Part shown: one piece after another, positions 12,801-25,889 of the stretch
How the letters are laid out: each line of letters starts with the position of its first letter
How positions within the stretch are numbered: position 1 is the first letter of the stretch
Origin: Fasciolopsis buskii
Lineage: Eukaryota > Platyhelminthes > Trematoda > Plagiorchiida > Fasciolidae
NCBI GenBank assembly: GCA_008360955.1
Contig: LUCM01008245.1
Coordinates: 1-64,000 of the forward strand
Length of the DNA: 64,000 nt
Reading direction: 5' to 3'
Made by a program: the position numbers and the translations under genes
Notes under the pieces: model-generated
What the model was told of the DNA's origin: nothing
Databases searched by the model: none
What the model saw: only the letters and a program-made list of their open reading frames with translations

Positions 12801-12860
12801 TTTTGGAGGTAGACGGGAACTTTAGTGTCAGACGGCAATTCGCAGTCGTCCGGCTCGTTA
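9860..12860. other. Non-coding interval with a TA tract
   Basis: It includes the weak tRNA-like head at 10405-10500, a possible 22-nt microexon at 10757-10778 (minus) and a (TA)n tract at 12149-12170. No recognised protein. Confidence 0.55.
10405..10500 (+). repeat. Possible tRNA-like repeat head
   Basis: TGGTCAAATGG at 10413-10423 followed by TCTAACGGTCACACCC looks like the 5' half of a tRNA-derived repeat. No good box B follows (only GTTCGAAGACG near 10487). Weak support. Confidence 0.25.
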
Positions 12861-12865
12861 CCACA

Positions 12866-12990
12866 CCCGATCTAGTATGACCTTCTATGGTTATGTGGCA
12901 CTCCAAGTTTAATGGTCAGCGTTGACGGTCCCCTTCCCCGTCATGCAGCTGACCTTAGCGGCTATGGGACATGCCTCTTCCACTGCAGTC
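12866..12990 (+). repeat. Unnamed dispersed repeat, copy A
   Basis: This aligns with 28488-28620. Shared anchors are CACACC-GATCTA at the left, GAC-GTCCCC-TCCCC in the middle, and GGCTATGG followed by ATGCCTCT at the right. Identity is about 70% over the best 60 bp by eye. No coding capacity is seen. Confidence 0.55.
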
Positions 12991-13511
12991 ATGTTTCAAA
13001 CATGTTTACGTACGGTAAATGAGCCCCGATAATCAGACAGCTGCTGGGGGACATCCAATCAACTCGAGCGGGACATGTCGCCTTTTTGCTCACCGTACCT
13101 GGTTTGCTTTTTCCGCCTTCAACAAGCCTAACGTGAGTTCAAGCGATCGTTCTACTACTTGTTAATCTGTCAAAAGAACGATGAGAAGGTGAAGGGCTAA
13201 ACTTGGGGCTTCCCGTGAACTGTCAACAACAAGTGAAACGACTGAAAATTCAACTAAAATTTTGCACGCTTTTCGAAGTGGTTCCATAGTCGGATGGGGA
13301 CATACAATCCAAACAGAAAAGATGAGACTTTCTCACAAGTATTTTGGTTTGCCTTGTCCCTCACTTATGGCTTCAAATGTCCCAAAAATTGATTCAAAAC
13401 ACAAAATTTCACCTTTAATTGTTTCGTATGAAGTTGAAATTGTACGGTGCCGTCTTTCGGACTAGACGAGAATTCCATCAACCATGAGATGGAATTAGGC
13501 CTAGGACATTT

Positions 13512-13668
13512 CGTGGTCAACCGGTCAACCTCATTGCGTTTCAGCCTGAAGGTCACGGATACGACCTCGCCCGCTGCCGGTCAAATTTCCTACCTGGTAG
13601 CCTTCTGCTGTCCATAACAAGAGGTGATCTATTTTCATTAATAAAGAAATTAAAAGTTAAAAATAACA
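13512..13668 (+). mobile_element. Degenerate SINE copy
   Basis: The order of parts matches the intact copies: GTGGTCAACCGG as a box A remnant, AGGTCACGGATACGACCTCGC as a damaged box B region, then GGTAGCCTTCTGCTGTCC from the body. It ends in TTTCATTAATAAAGAAATTAAAAG. Divergence is high, so this is an old copy. Confidence 0.7.
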
Positions 13669-14899
13669 AGGCAACCATGATAATCACCGAGTGTGTTCGT
13701 ATTTGACAAACAGAAATTTTGGAATTCGTTGCCAACAACGGAATCCATCGCACTTCCACGCTAATTTTTCCCAACGCACGATGTCCTTGATGACTAATTC
13801 AAAGAAAAAATCTCGCCGCCTGTTTCCTAATGTCGGTTGGTGACGCAAATCAGTCGTCACTCGGTATTCAAGGTAGGAATTGAACTGGAAATGAAAACCC
13901 AGTACTGAGTCCAGAACGTATGGACACGCTCATAATATATGCATTACATATCATCATCGTTGAAACAAGCTGACAGTCACGATTATTACGGATCCCGAAT
14001 AACAGCCTAAGTAAGTGGTAATTGCGAAAAAACCACGCACACTAAACGTCCCGCTCAGTAGAGACTAATGGTTTCACTTTCCACCATGACAATACTACTG
14101 AGCGATGAGGCTTGAACGAACTAGTAGTTTCAAACCGTAGTTTCACAATCGCAACCTGCAAACCCCCAAAAAAACGAAGTCAACAAATCCTAAGTGGGTT
14201 GTAAAACCCTGTGATTCCTACACCAGTACGGACACAACAAATGCATTCGGTCGTCTCAGTTAACAACTGTTGTCTACCACCGATATGGCCGTTATTTTTG
14301 ACGGGGGAGAGTGGAACTTCTTACCGTTTTCCCTCAGCATTTGAGACCAGGAAAGTCTAATCTCCCATATCTACCGAACGGACATCTCATCTATCTATAG
14401 TGTTTGAGTGTGCTTGGTCTGACACTATGAAATCATTTCTTAGAAATTACCAAGTTAACGTACTTATCCATGAATTCTCAAAATTCAGCATTCAAGATGA
14501 GATGCCGATTGCATCTTTTCAAACTTTAACGTCTTTGACTTTCGACTATCGATCATCAATCCTTTTGTACCATGTTCATCTTTCCTTCGCTAAATGGGTC
14601 GGTTCACGTTTAACGCTGCTGCTTGGATGTTGATCAGGGACGGACACAGTCCCACGTGATCTAAAGGCTTGAGCAGTCCCCCTTACAGTCCTCGCCTTAC
14701 CATTCAAATGCAGTGGCCATCTTTCCACTGCACTAAACTGCATCCAGTTATTAGCAATGCACGTTTAGATGCATCTCGTTCTGAATCACTATCTAATCGC
14801 TGTGAAACACTTCATACGCCTGAAGGAATTTGGGATCAAGTTGCAGGAAGTGTATTTGAGCTCATGGTAAAGTTCCTACAGTACTGTTTTATTCCTCAC

Positions 14900-14978
14900 G
14901 TCTATAATACATATATATATATACATATATATACAGATTTCCATATATATGTATATATATATATATATGGAAATCTGT
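14900..14978. repeat. TA microsatellite with a palindromic hairpin
   Basis: ACAGATTTCC at 14933-14942 and its exact complement GGAAATCTGT at 14969-14978 bracket ATATATATGTATATATAT. The whole 46 bp can fold as a hairpin with one mismatched position per arm. A further TA run lies just upstream (14908-14931). Confidence 0.85.
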
Positions 14979-15164
14979 CAAAATATCTACCCGACACTTC
15001 CTGTTCGATCGAACCGGCATTTTTGATTTCTTCAGCATCATTAACTAACGAAAGTTGAGTAGTTCTTGCCTACATTAGGCTGACGAATGTAAGAAACGAC
15101 TAAGTGAGTAAGATTCGCTGCACAATCCGGAATTGAAACCACCCTTGACACATTCTCATATTCG

Positions 15165-15580
15165 AATTTTGTGACAGGCATTGTGGTCGGCTCTGGTCAT
15201 TTGCCACTCAAACTGCTTGCCAGCATCGATTGTGCACGTACCGCTGCGGTCTGTCATGTTACCATTGCTGCAAATGATGATAGATCAAGCACTTTGATGT
15301 CACTGATTCACTCCGCGAAACCCGTCGGTCTCGGGGAGAGATTCTCCGAAGTGATGGTTGGAGACCTTTAGTGATATGGCTTAAAGTTGCATTCAGTGAC
15401 TTTCTGGCATTCAAAATCTTTCTTTTTCGTGTATCAAGCCTTAAATTACTATTCTACCGCCAGTCTTCACTATTCCTCGTAATTTTTTTTCTTTTTGAGC
15501 AGATGGTGCGGCGAGGCATCAATCGAAATCAGAACATGTTGGTGCCATGTTAATGGTCGTCTAAATCAGAGGCTCTGAAC
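15165..15580 (+). mobile_element. 5'-truncated LINE copy (3' end only)
   Basis: This segment aligns with the 3' part of the minus-strand LINE at 30700-33740, in the opposite orientation. Shared pieces include the stretch around 15172-15210 matching the LINE's ACVTAVWSVLL-coding region, and the terminal WLETFSDMA-coding stretch at about 15345-15380. The untranslated stretch with CTTTCTGGCATTCAAAA (about 15400) and TTGAGCAGATGGTGC (about 15498) is also shared. Premature truncation at the 5' side is normal for LINE insertions. It has stops and cannot encode a protein. The 5' boundary is approximate because the left part is very diverged. Confidence 0.72.
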
Positions 15581-16104
15581 CCACACATGGACTGGGGGTG
15601 CTCTCCCGCACGATCTGAAGGCCCAAATCAAAAAGTTTTGACATTTTCCACAGACATCATCACCATCCTGTGATTCCATGTGCGTCTGAAATCTAATAAC
15701 AACGGATTATCACTCCACTGGTGCATATTTTTCTGGTGAATATTCAGCCTATGTCCAACATAATTTCCAATCAATGCGAATGGGAATAAAAATTTCCGAA
15801 TGAGTTCGTGTGTCTGTATACATTTGTGCATGTGTCAACGTAAGCTAGCATTATTTTTCTTACTTGCTTGAAGCATGAATGCGGTGCAATGGGCATGCTC
15901 CATGACCACCAGCACCCTCTTCACGGAGGGGGGTGGGGTGAGAACCGGAGGCAGCCCTGACCCCGGAAACTCAAGTCCCGTAAAATCACACAAGGTTTCA
16001 CTAGGTCAGGTACGTTAACGGGCCGGGCACCAGTGGCCGGCAGATCTAGGACTATTTCGGTGACAGACGTTTAATCTAATTGACCACTGTACTTAGATCT
16101 AGGT

Positions 16105-16313
16105 GCCATTACATGCAGACGGGCAGTCATAAAACACCCCAATTTCGTGGGGTTTCAGCGTGAGGCTCGTGGGTCTGAGTCGTCCCACTTTCTCACTTGG
16201 CACCACGACCCCCGTGCCCCAGATGACGACAACATTGCTACCGATAAGTTCCACGCGTTTTTCTAATCATTATTATAAGAAATAAGTGAAAAAAAGATGT
16301 AAAAGATAAAAAG
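16105..16313 (+). mobile_element. Highly diverged SINE-like copy
   Basis: GCGTGAGGCTCGTGGGTCTGAG followed by TCGTCCCAC lines up with the box B region of the intact SINEs, and the right end GTAAAAGATAAAAAG matches their tail. The middle is poorly conserved. Both ends agree in order and spacing, but identity is low. Confidence 0.45.
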
Positions 16314-19300
16314 TTCAGTTACGTAGTTCGTTGAGGAAGACCATGGTAAAAATGATCACCTCGTCACTACATACGTAACAAACAGACACAAGCGCACAAA
16401 GCCTTGTGCCCACAAAGCTCATTCAATTTGAAGACGTCAGAAACCTACCTACCCATCCACCGCAATGAACCCCCCCTTCAGTCACCTCCAAGGCCAGCCA
16501 AATAAGAAACGAGAAAAGCTGATCGTTTTATGGTCTGCTTTACTCGTGCGATCCTAGCGTGTCGGTAGTCATTAACGTGATGAAAAACCAGTGAAAGATT
16601 TGAGGAAAATTCTCTATTCTCGTCGTCGTGCGTCATCGGAGCATTTGTCTGTGTAAGTGCGTACGTGCGTACGTGTGTGTATATATGTGTGCGTTTTTAT
16701 TTGTGCGTGAGTCACAAGGAACTGAAGCGCAGTTAAACACTGCTAAATTCATCTCACTACTGCTCTCGGTGTGTATTGGGATTCTCTATTCCGATATATT
16801 TTCCAATGTAATTAATAATTCTATTAAATCACTTCCTATCTTATCAACAGCAAGGGAGGTGTAGCTTAAACTACTAACTTATCAATAACCTCAATTTGTT
16901 TTTTCTTTCAATTTGACACATATGTCACAAACTTTGTTCTTTTGAGACTCGTTAGTCCACAAATAGCTTCTCTTGTCACACAACATTGCTAAAAAATGAC
17001 TGTGCTAGTGGCTGTCCTTGACCAACCAAATAAGAGGATAAGGTCTGAGATTTGAATCTCACTCACCCAACCTAGCGTTGATCGGTTCCCTATTTGGTGA
17101 TCAACAAGTGACTGCAGGATCCTTCCTGGAATGCTATCTAATCGTCTGTAACAGAAAACGAATTAGAAATGAAAAGTGATATCGTTTTGACCATGAGAAA
17201 CTGATTCTTTCTGCTCATGTAGGAAGGGAATAACTAACTTCAATGTTGGTGGCAAGTCACACAGCGGAGCGAAATGATCGCCTTCTATTTACGATTATGA
17301 AAAAAAGCAGCGAAATGTGAGAAAATGCCGACTATTTGTGGTTTACGAATTGCTCTTCATCATTGCTAGAGGTGATGGTACGATTTGGATTATTAACTCG
17401 GGAACAACGTTTGATGCGAAGGACATTTAATCAAAAACCATTCAACTGATCCTGGTCCGAATCCTAGAAAGGACATGATTTTATCCAAGGACAAATGAAG
17501 GAACATCCCGTATCAACTAGTCGAAGAATTCGTGGGCCATTAGGAACCAGGGAACAATCGCGACAGTGAAAATCCGACGAATCCAAGGGGGTCTCGTGTG
17601 GTCACGATCCATGTGATGGCAGTCTGTTATTAAGCATAATTCAACTAAAGAAACTCTGCATAAACTTAATGTTTGATTAGATGTACTGGGTGCTCCAATT
17701 CTGTCTGGTGAGGCAACTGGAAATTAAATCGATTGACGATTTTCCAATTCCAATCAATCGGTGGATTTGCAAAACAGCCTAGGGGTAACCTGCCAGAGAT
17801 AGAAACCGTGAGTTTGCCGATTCTCGTTCTCCATAGGGCTCGAAGCTGAGGGTTTTTTCATCAGAAATTACTCCCTGCTGAAGAGAGTGCCAATTTTGGG
17901 ATAGATAAATCAAATACATTTTCCCCATCGAGGGGGTCACACGATAAATCAACTGCCGCCTACTTGGCACGACATCCTGGAAGGTACGGATGAACCAAAC
18001 AACAAGCCAGCGATTTGTCCTTACCAATGGATCCAGTTGGCTTTGTAAATGCTGTCAGTGTACGAGGTTAGGGCTATTATTTCGTCATCCGACAGACAAA
18101 TATCTCTGTTCAATTTTTCACGGTCTGTAAGGTTGACTTTGCTTCGGGCACGGGCTGGTGGCGTAAAAGTCAGACTATCCGATAAAACATGGTAACCGAT
18201 GGCAACCGACAAGTTTGATGAACTCAGATCACTAGTAGTGTAGGTCCTTCGGATCAAAAATCTAAAGAAATCAGGAAATCGTAACTAATAAAACTCATAC
18301 TGGTTACATCATATTACACCATTGTACCATCTCAGTTTCGCTATTCATATATAATACGCAAGCTTCGCTATTGTTTTTTACTAGTTCATGAGTAAACTAC
18401 TGCCTAAAAGGGGAGCTTTCGAGGCATATGTATACATTCCGAGAGTAGAATGAAGTGGGATAGGCATAGACACATCTCACAGTAACTGCACCGTTTTCCG
18501 TTTCTTTGTATCTATCTCGAATAAAAACACAACTAACAACAACAACAACGACGACGACGACAACAACAACAACAACCACAGGATATCGATCTAAAATCCG
18601 TCTCACCCCTCATATACACACCTGCGTGCAGTTTGATCGATCAGCAAGAAAAGCTAGCCGTAGCAACCCGTCCCAGTCCAACATTTCCTTACCCTTTCCT
18701 CCTTCCATTCCTCAGAGCCAAATTCACCTAGACCGTTGTTTATTCTCCAAAAATTTCGTTACCAGAATCCCCTCTAATTCAAAATCAACCAATTAGCGTT
18801 GATTGTTTTGTGCCAAGAAGAATTTTTTTATTCATTTCGTTACGCTCTCTAATCTAATCCCTCAAACGTCGGTTCACCCTACCGATATGTTGGAACGTAT
18901 TGTAGACCGCGTAACAGGATTCGAATCCGCTTACTCTTGGCTAGGCGAAACAGGTGCGAACATGAGACTTTTCTTTTTTATCATCCGCGCAAAGTGGTAA
19001 AACTACTGTTCACGGTCCTCTCGTACAATATGACGATATTTCCCAATTCGTCTAGCCACCAGTTGAATCGCGTCCCGTCCGCATATATAACTAGGATGAT
19101 TAGCATTTCGTTCAAACTTTTTGTTGGCCTCTGCCATGGGAGATCAGATACGAGTTCACATGTCGCAGTTCTGGGTGGACTTGCATCACTTTATTCTCTC
19201 ATCGAAACCTGAATAAATTCAACTCTTTGGAATCCGGATTCGCCTCGTCTCATATTTCCTGATTATCTTTTTATGATTTAGTCAGTCTACTGACTGCTGG

Positions 19301-22173
19301 CCGAACAAATTAAGAAAAGACTAGAACAGAAAAGGAAACGGGACTGCAACGACCGGAACTGACTCAGTGCTAGGAGAGTACAACGGCTGCGCTTTGTCGG
19401 TATCGAAACTCACAACCGTTTTTCACATTTCCTGACTTTTGTGATGTTCCGTCTGGAAACATGGTCGTAGTGACCAGTTTGGCTGGAATGAGGCATATAA
19501 CTCTCATTTTGAAACCGGACAAACCGTGGATCTGAAGAAAAGAACTCGATAGCAGTTTCCTTATTCGAGCTCAAGGACGAAGCTTAAAAATGTGAGCATT
19601 GTTCGCGTACTAAGAAGCTGGCGAAGGCTTTGACACAGATGAAGAATACCGAATAGCCTACGGACCCGTCAACAGACTGGATGCTGTCATCTGTATAAGT
19701 TCGATTTTGATTATGATCAGTAAATGAGATAAATAAATTGATCTGCACTGGGTCGTCCGATTATTCATGCTTGATCAAGCGGGATGGTTCTCGACGTAGA
19801 ACAAAGACGATCAGCTGACCGTGCTTCAGATAACAGTCAACTTCCAAACGTAACAACAAAGCTCATCCGTCATCCCCTCGCTTGGGTTTGTGAGCACTTT
19901 ATCAAAGTTCCCTGGCAAGTTAAGAAATAATCAACTTAAAGGAAAAAAGAACAGCTGATAAGTACTGCGACTGTGAGAGAGATGGATTTCTAAACAATCA
20001 ACTGCCAAGATACTCGATACATTGGTGACAGGAAATCGATATAACGGGAGTTACTGCTAACAGCGCAACGAAAATTAGGGGCATTATCTAGGTATGGAGT
20101 GATGAAAGTGAAGGACCATAAGGAAGAATTAGCTTCTTTGAACTGTTCCGTCAAGCCCCTTTTTGTTTAGGGAAAAGGGTGCACAAAATTTCATTTTTCT
20201 GCCCTAGTGTAAACACTTCACCAAGACCCAAATGTAACCTGTCCAAAATGCAGATGAGTAATTTGCTCAGAGTTTCCTTTAAGGCCTTTTCACACTAATC
20301 TTCACAATCAAGTCTAATTATACGGAAAGAATAATCAAAATCTACTGTGGGACTCTGAGACGGGACAGCGAGTGGCTGGTAGATGTTCGAAATGGGTCCT
20401 GTTGTGGAATCCGTGTCGTTGGCTGTGAACGATGGTAGAAGCCCGATTGAGCTCTTGAATCGAACGGTGAAATATAAGGAGTACTAACTGATACTGACAG
20501 AACACTTGGCTACGTGCTGTTGTGAAGAGATTATTTTTTGTATTCTGGGTGACAGCCCACCTACCTATCGGGAGAAAACCGTTGGAGATTACCACAACGC
20601 AAACAGTATTTGATTTGCCCCACAGACACCTGGATCGCGGAATTATAATCTTATCTGAAACTTGGAGCGCTTTCGAAAGTCCTGTGCCAGCCCAGCCTTC
20701 CGTATCCTTGCGCGCTCGCGCACTGCGTACTGTGTTCATAAATAACCCAGTTTGTAGGGCAAGTGGAATGCGTCGTCTAGCGTGTACTTTCTTCATGTGT
20801 ACAAACTGAATTGCCGTGCAGCATCACCTTGATCGGATGCTAAACGTTCGAGGTTGAAGGACACACGTTAGATACCTCCAGCCTAATAAAATCACCACAA
20901 TCTAAGCTCAGGACGCCACCGAGATATTAAACTTGATAGGAAATTTCCGGAGGTCCGTTGGTATCCACCCCTTTGGGCAACTGCTTGCTTCATTCACTGA
21001 AAAACGCAATCGCAACGTTATGGAACAGTGTACGGCTCACTTCAAGGCCATCAGTTGCTAACCTGTCTTAAAATCTAGTGGTTTGGAGCTTCAACATGCA
21101 CAGGATATTGCTGGCGAGAACAGCAAGGAATTACAGTGATGGACGAACGAGTGACAAACAGCGGTTTTTGGGACTGTCTGAGTGGCTAGATTCGGGAATA
21201 TCTGTGTCGTAGAACGTCTTTAGAATTACTGGACTGGGTGCACCCACAATCCTAGATTGAATAGGGTCCAATTAAAAAAACTGGACGACCTTGACAGACG
21301 TTCTATTTGGTACTAATTCACTGGAATTAGAAAAATCGAAGATCACGTGGCATGTTAAAATGTTCTTGGCGTACCCCTAGGCTGTAGAAAATAAGAATTG
21401 GACCACGAAACTTTCCAAAGCTCTGGGATCGTGATTTGTCAGATTCGATAAAGATCGAATAGACTCGAAAATGAAGAGTCTTTAACCCTGGCGATTATTT
21501 TAACATACAAAGCTGTCATCGACGCCCCGGCACCACAGGTGCTATGCTAGCTGAACTGCTGGGCCACATGGCTTAGTGTTCTAGCAGTTCAATCGAACAA
21601 CTCTAGTCTATACGACATTAAGTCGACACTGCACCTCGATCTGCCTTACCGGATGGCATCGCGTCTTCAAACGAAACATTAAATATACTAGACGATCGAT
21701 GACATGGAGGAGGGTTGTGGAAGAGCTTACGTGTGTGCAGTGAACCATACACGGCAAGTATTTTACATACCTTCTCTCTCGTCACTGTTCTGTGCTACCG
21801 ATAGCATGAAGTCTGCACACCGATCGACATTAAACACATATTTGTACACATTTTCGTTGGAGGAATAAATTTTTTACGGAGGTTGGGCCGAATTGAAGCT
21901 ACATAGATATCGCACCAGAATCTGATTTGTAGCGTAGGGAGTGCACATGGAAGTTCTTCGTTGAAGAGCCCACAGAAGAGTCATAACTCTGATTCGTTGA
22001 TAATCCTTTGTCAGTTGGGCTGTCAGTACTATCTAGATAGGCGAACAAGATTTCCCCGGGAAGCACATGACCGGTTTCGCGATTGTTGCCGACCGTTATG
22101 TATGCGTAGCCGGTACACTCTTGTCCAAACATCCTTACACTTGTACACTCCAAATGGTATGCCGCGTCAGCCT

Positions 22174-22176
<3 letters not shown>
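16314..22176. other. Non-coding interval with trinucleotide tract
   Basis: (CAA)n interrupted by (CGA)n occupies 18533-18577, and a TG tract lies near 16655-16700. A possible exon ends at a donor at about 18027 on the minus strand. Otherwise only short overlapping open frames. Confidence 0.55.

Positions 22177-22210
<34 letters not shown>
22177..22210. repeat. (AT)n microsatellite
   Basis: Seventeen uninterrupted AT dinucleotides or thereabouts. Confidence 0.95.
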
Positions 22211-22212
<2 letters not shown>

Positions 22213-25200
22213 TAGAGAAATGAAAGTATGCCCTGATTTATACGGAATTCATTGTCACTCTCTGACCGGAGTGGTAATAAACATAGTATTTAGGTCTAAA
22301 CTGTCTTGTTGATTGGAGTTCAATAGTAACCGATCTTCACACAGTTCAGCATTACTACTACTAAAACTATCATCGAGTTGAGTATCTTTCCCAGCTCTCT
22401 ATGATCTCTTTCGTAGTCTCATGCTCTGAGTAGGTCATCAAAGCACAATCCATCCTGGATACAGACATCTTTCATTACCAGTATCTGACGTTAGGGCGTT
22501 CTCAAAAATATGTGCAACTTCCAAGTGAACCACTTGCATCACGTGATGCTCAGCGCATGACCTGCATGAATGAAGTGCATCCTGGGACGGAAATGTTGCT
22601 TCTTTTGAGTGAAGCAAAATTGGTTTTCTGCTGTGTTCCTAATGAAGTGAGGTGTTTGAATGTGTCACATTTCAAGTCGGAAATCGATGGGGAAACGGCC
22701 GTGTCTTAATGGAGTGTGACAGAACCCTCGAGCTTAAAGTGAGGAAGAATGGAATGAAATTTTACTGTCCAACAGCCAATGCTGGGTAAACCAGGACGGG
22801 CAGCAGTGGACTAAAATCCATCAATTCCTATCTTAGTCGGTCATGTACCAAACGAGCAATCTATAGGCCTTCAGTCTCCCAGACAAAATTCACTGTGATT
22901 TAATCAACTCATATCTCCCATGGGCCACATTACAGCAATATCGACAACTCGATTTTCTCACCCCGTTGGTCTACTGTCACACTGAGATGAATTTCCCGTC
23001 CATTCTTTGCCGCTCTACGCTGTCTCTTTCGTGTCCTCATTTTGGCCGTGGTGTTGAATCACCTGATTACTATGTGAAAAGTGTGTCAGATACCTGACTT
23101 CGGTCTTTTTTCGCGTACATTGTTCTGCGGCACGACGAACGCACTTACGCAGGCAGGTACACACACGCACACAGATACACAAGTACACGCACATGCAAAC
23201 GAAACAATATAACTTGACTCGTCTTAAATTGAAGCGCAATCGGCAGTCAGCGGCCGCCAACCATCCACCCATTCGATGACCCTCCAAGGTCATTCGGTAA
23301 TGCCATTAGCCAATCAGGTCAAATGATTGGGCAACGGAACCTCCGCGATCCCTTAGTTCGACCTTGCCACCCCACCCAATCGATTCTATGTCCACACCCC
23401 ACCCCCAAACAAATTTTTTGCCCTTACCTTGCAGGCTCCGCCCTACATTACGGCATAGTTGTACACACGCGGGGGCTTGTCAGCCGACGTGTATCTATCT
23501 CGATCCGAGACTCATAGTTTTCCTACAAGTGAGTTTCATATGACGGTCATGGCGCCCACCACGAATGATCGCATAACAAGCAGGCATCCTCTCCTTTTGT
23601 GCGTGTGAGCATATCGGATTGTTTGTGTGTGTGTGTGTGTGTGTGAGTCTGTGTGTGTGCATACGTGTACATTGGTCAATAGCAAGTACGTATAGGAATG
23701 TGTCACTCGCGTGCTAGATATGCAGTTATTTTCGCGCTTCAATGCTCATGTTCCTCGGCCGGAAAATCTGGGGCAGTCGAAAGCTGCCTTCGGGGGATAG
23801 GGATCGACCAAGGTCACGAAAGTTAATTTGGACGATATAAATGACAGAGTACCAGAGTGTGCGCACACGAGCGAACGCGCGCGAGAGAGAACGAGAGAGA
23901 GCGAGAGAGTAGGATGTAGACCCATAACTCCCAACAAGGGTAGTAATGGTGGTAACCGTATCATGTTAACACAGATACAGTTTTGGATGTGCACTTCTAT
24001 CTCCGTTAATCCCTTGGTGCATGTGCGCATGCATGCATGCGTGCGTTCGTTAGTTTTTTTTCGTTGAGTGAGTCCACGATGAAGACAAACAAGAGATATC
24101 TTCCAAGATTGCTTACTCACTGATAACCATTTACCCCTTTTGGGAAAAAGTATTCGATTTAGTTTTTTTCGCACGCGACAGGCAGCTGATCACAGTTTGT
24201 CCCAACGTGAGTGAATCCTGGGGAATATACGTGTTCAGTGCAAGGACCAGCATGTGGAGGTCGCCAGGTGGCACAAAAAGACAAGCGCTCCTCACCAACT
24301 TTAATTAATGATAGACTCCCAGTTCGAAAATATTGCACCTCTAGTCCAATTTAGGAGTAAACATTTGTTTAACGTCCCTATTTTCTTATTATTATTTGGC
24401 GGCAAAGTGGAAAAGGGATAAACAAGACGTGAGACGGTTTCTGAGAAGTTGTTACAGCTTCCACTCACTCCAAGTCTAATTCACCGAGTCAATCTATACA
24501 ATATATGTGTTTGAGTCTGATGTCTTGCAGTCCGGTAGATCGATGATGTATGGCCATTAAGCTTTGGTCTTGTATTCGGGATTTGTGAAAGGTCATTACA
24601 AAGGGCTATCAATAAAAAGTCAGTTCAGAAAGCTATCCACATGGTTTATTAATCAGTACTCTTAGAAATGAGCCAACTCTGTGAGGATTCAGCCTGCGCA
24701 ACCAGAGTGGGCCCTAAGGAAGATCCCATTAATAATTTCAAGGACGTGGGAACATTGGCAAACAATCGATCAATAATCGTTCAACCAGCCACGCAGTTTC
24801 CTGCGGCAAGTCTCCGAAATTAATAGACTGTTATTCGGGTCACCGGTAAATGAATAAAGTGCTGATTCATGTTTGTTCCAAGTGTTCCAGGTAGCGGATA
24901 TTAAAAAAAACAGCCACGCAAAATACATTTCTTTCCTTCATTAACCACAAGTTGGATTACCAAGTTGCCGTCCCCTAATTTATCGCTGAAAAACCATCCT
25001 GGACCAGATGGAAGTGTGACGGGTTGATATGGCCACTAATGTGTGCATGTATTACGGGTAGGCAATCGATCCTTGTGGCAGGCACCTACAATATTAATGA
25101 ATAAACACACGCTTACTGACTCTCTTCAGTGTGAATTTTTTTAAGAAACCGATCCAGCCAGTTGTTATTCTCGCCACCGCAGCCTGCCCATCATAGACTG

Positions 25201-25712
25201 TCACTATTACAACCACTACTACTGCCACTATATTATTATTATTATTATTACTACTTCTACTAATACTTCCATTACTATTATCACTACTATTAGTACTGAT
25301 ATTGCAGTTAATTCATTGTCCAAACGGATAACTCGTCACGAAATAAACCGGACCATAGGTTTGGGATATAAAAATGTGGATAGATCATTTAACCGGTATC
25401 TGGGGTCTACGTAACCATCGCATAACCGGATTTGTCTAAGGGTCTCAGACGATTAATTGTATTGCAAGCGACACGAATGTATAGTTGATGATTCGAAACT
25501 AATCGGAAGAAAAAGGTATGCAGTTTGCTTTCATGTGTTTTTCAACTGTGAATCGAATGTTGACAATGTTCATTTCATGATCGAGGTTTAGTATGTGATC
25601 CACCGAAAAATTGCAGTGTGCGACGAAATTATTTGAATGTTTATCGTCAGTTTTACCTATACATTAGTCCTGCGTAACAGTTAGACCCGATTTCATTGAA
25701 CCGCTTCTTTTA
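22211..25712. other. Non-coding interval rich in microsatellites
   Basis: It has a CA tract (23158-23200), a (GT)n tract (23622-23660), GA/GCGA-rich sequence (23868-23910) and mixed ATT/ACT trinucleotides (25214-25300). No gene recognised. Confidence 0.6.
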
Positions 25713-25889
25713 AATGGTGGCCAAACGGTCCTGGTGTTAGGACGGGAAGGTCGCGGGTTCGAATCCTCCCACCACCGGTCAACTTCCCCATTTGGCAGCC
25801 CTCTGCTGGCCGCGGCCCACTTCCTGAAAGATTATGTACACTGTTGTTTTCATTCATAAAGGAAGTAAAAGATAAAAGATAAAAGATGT
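25713..25889 (+). mobile_element. tRNA-derived SINE, copy 3
   Basis: Box A TGGCCAAACGG is at 25718-25728 and box B GGTTCGAATCC at 25756-25766. The body matches copies 1 and 2 closely, and the tail is a clean triple AAAAGAT repeat (25867-25889). The tRNA-like head is about ten bases shorter between the boxes than in copies 1 and 2. The intact boxes and regular tail suggest this is among the younger insertions in the window. Confidence 0.88.

Noticed and set aside
18506..18796. Poly-Thr ORF across the CAA/CGA tract
   Set aside because: The frame is open only because the trinucleotide repeat has no stops; no homologous flanks.
20335..20796. 153-codon minus-strand open frame
   Set aside because: No family resemblance, opposite strand is also open, and the length is within chance expectation.
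23365..23412. G-quadruplex on the minus strand from the C-rich stretch
   Set aside because: The four G runs are split by a loop of more than 20 bases, too long for a confident call; the GGGTGGGG tract near 54090 has too few runs.
23746..24174. 142-codon minus-strand ORF
   Set aside because: Crosses GA-rich and TGCA-rich simple sequence; no recognisable domain.
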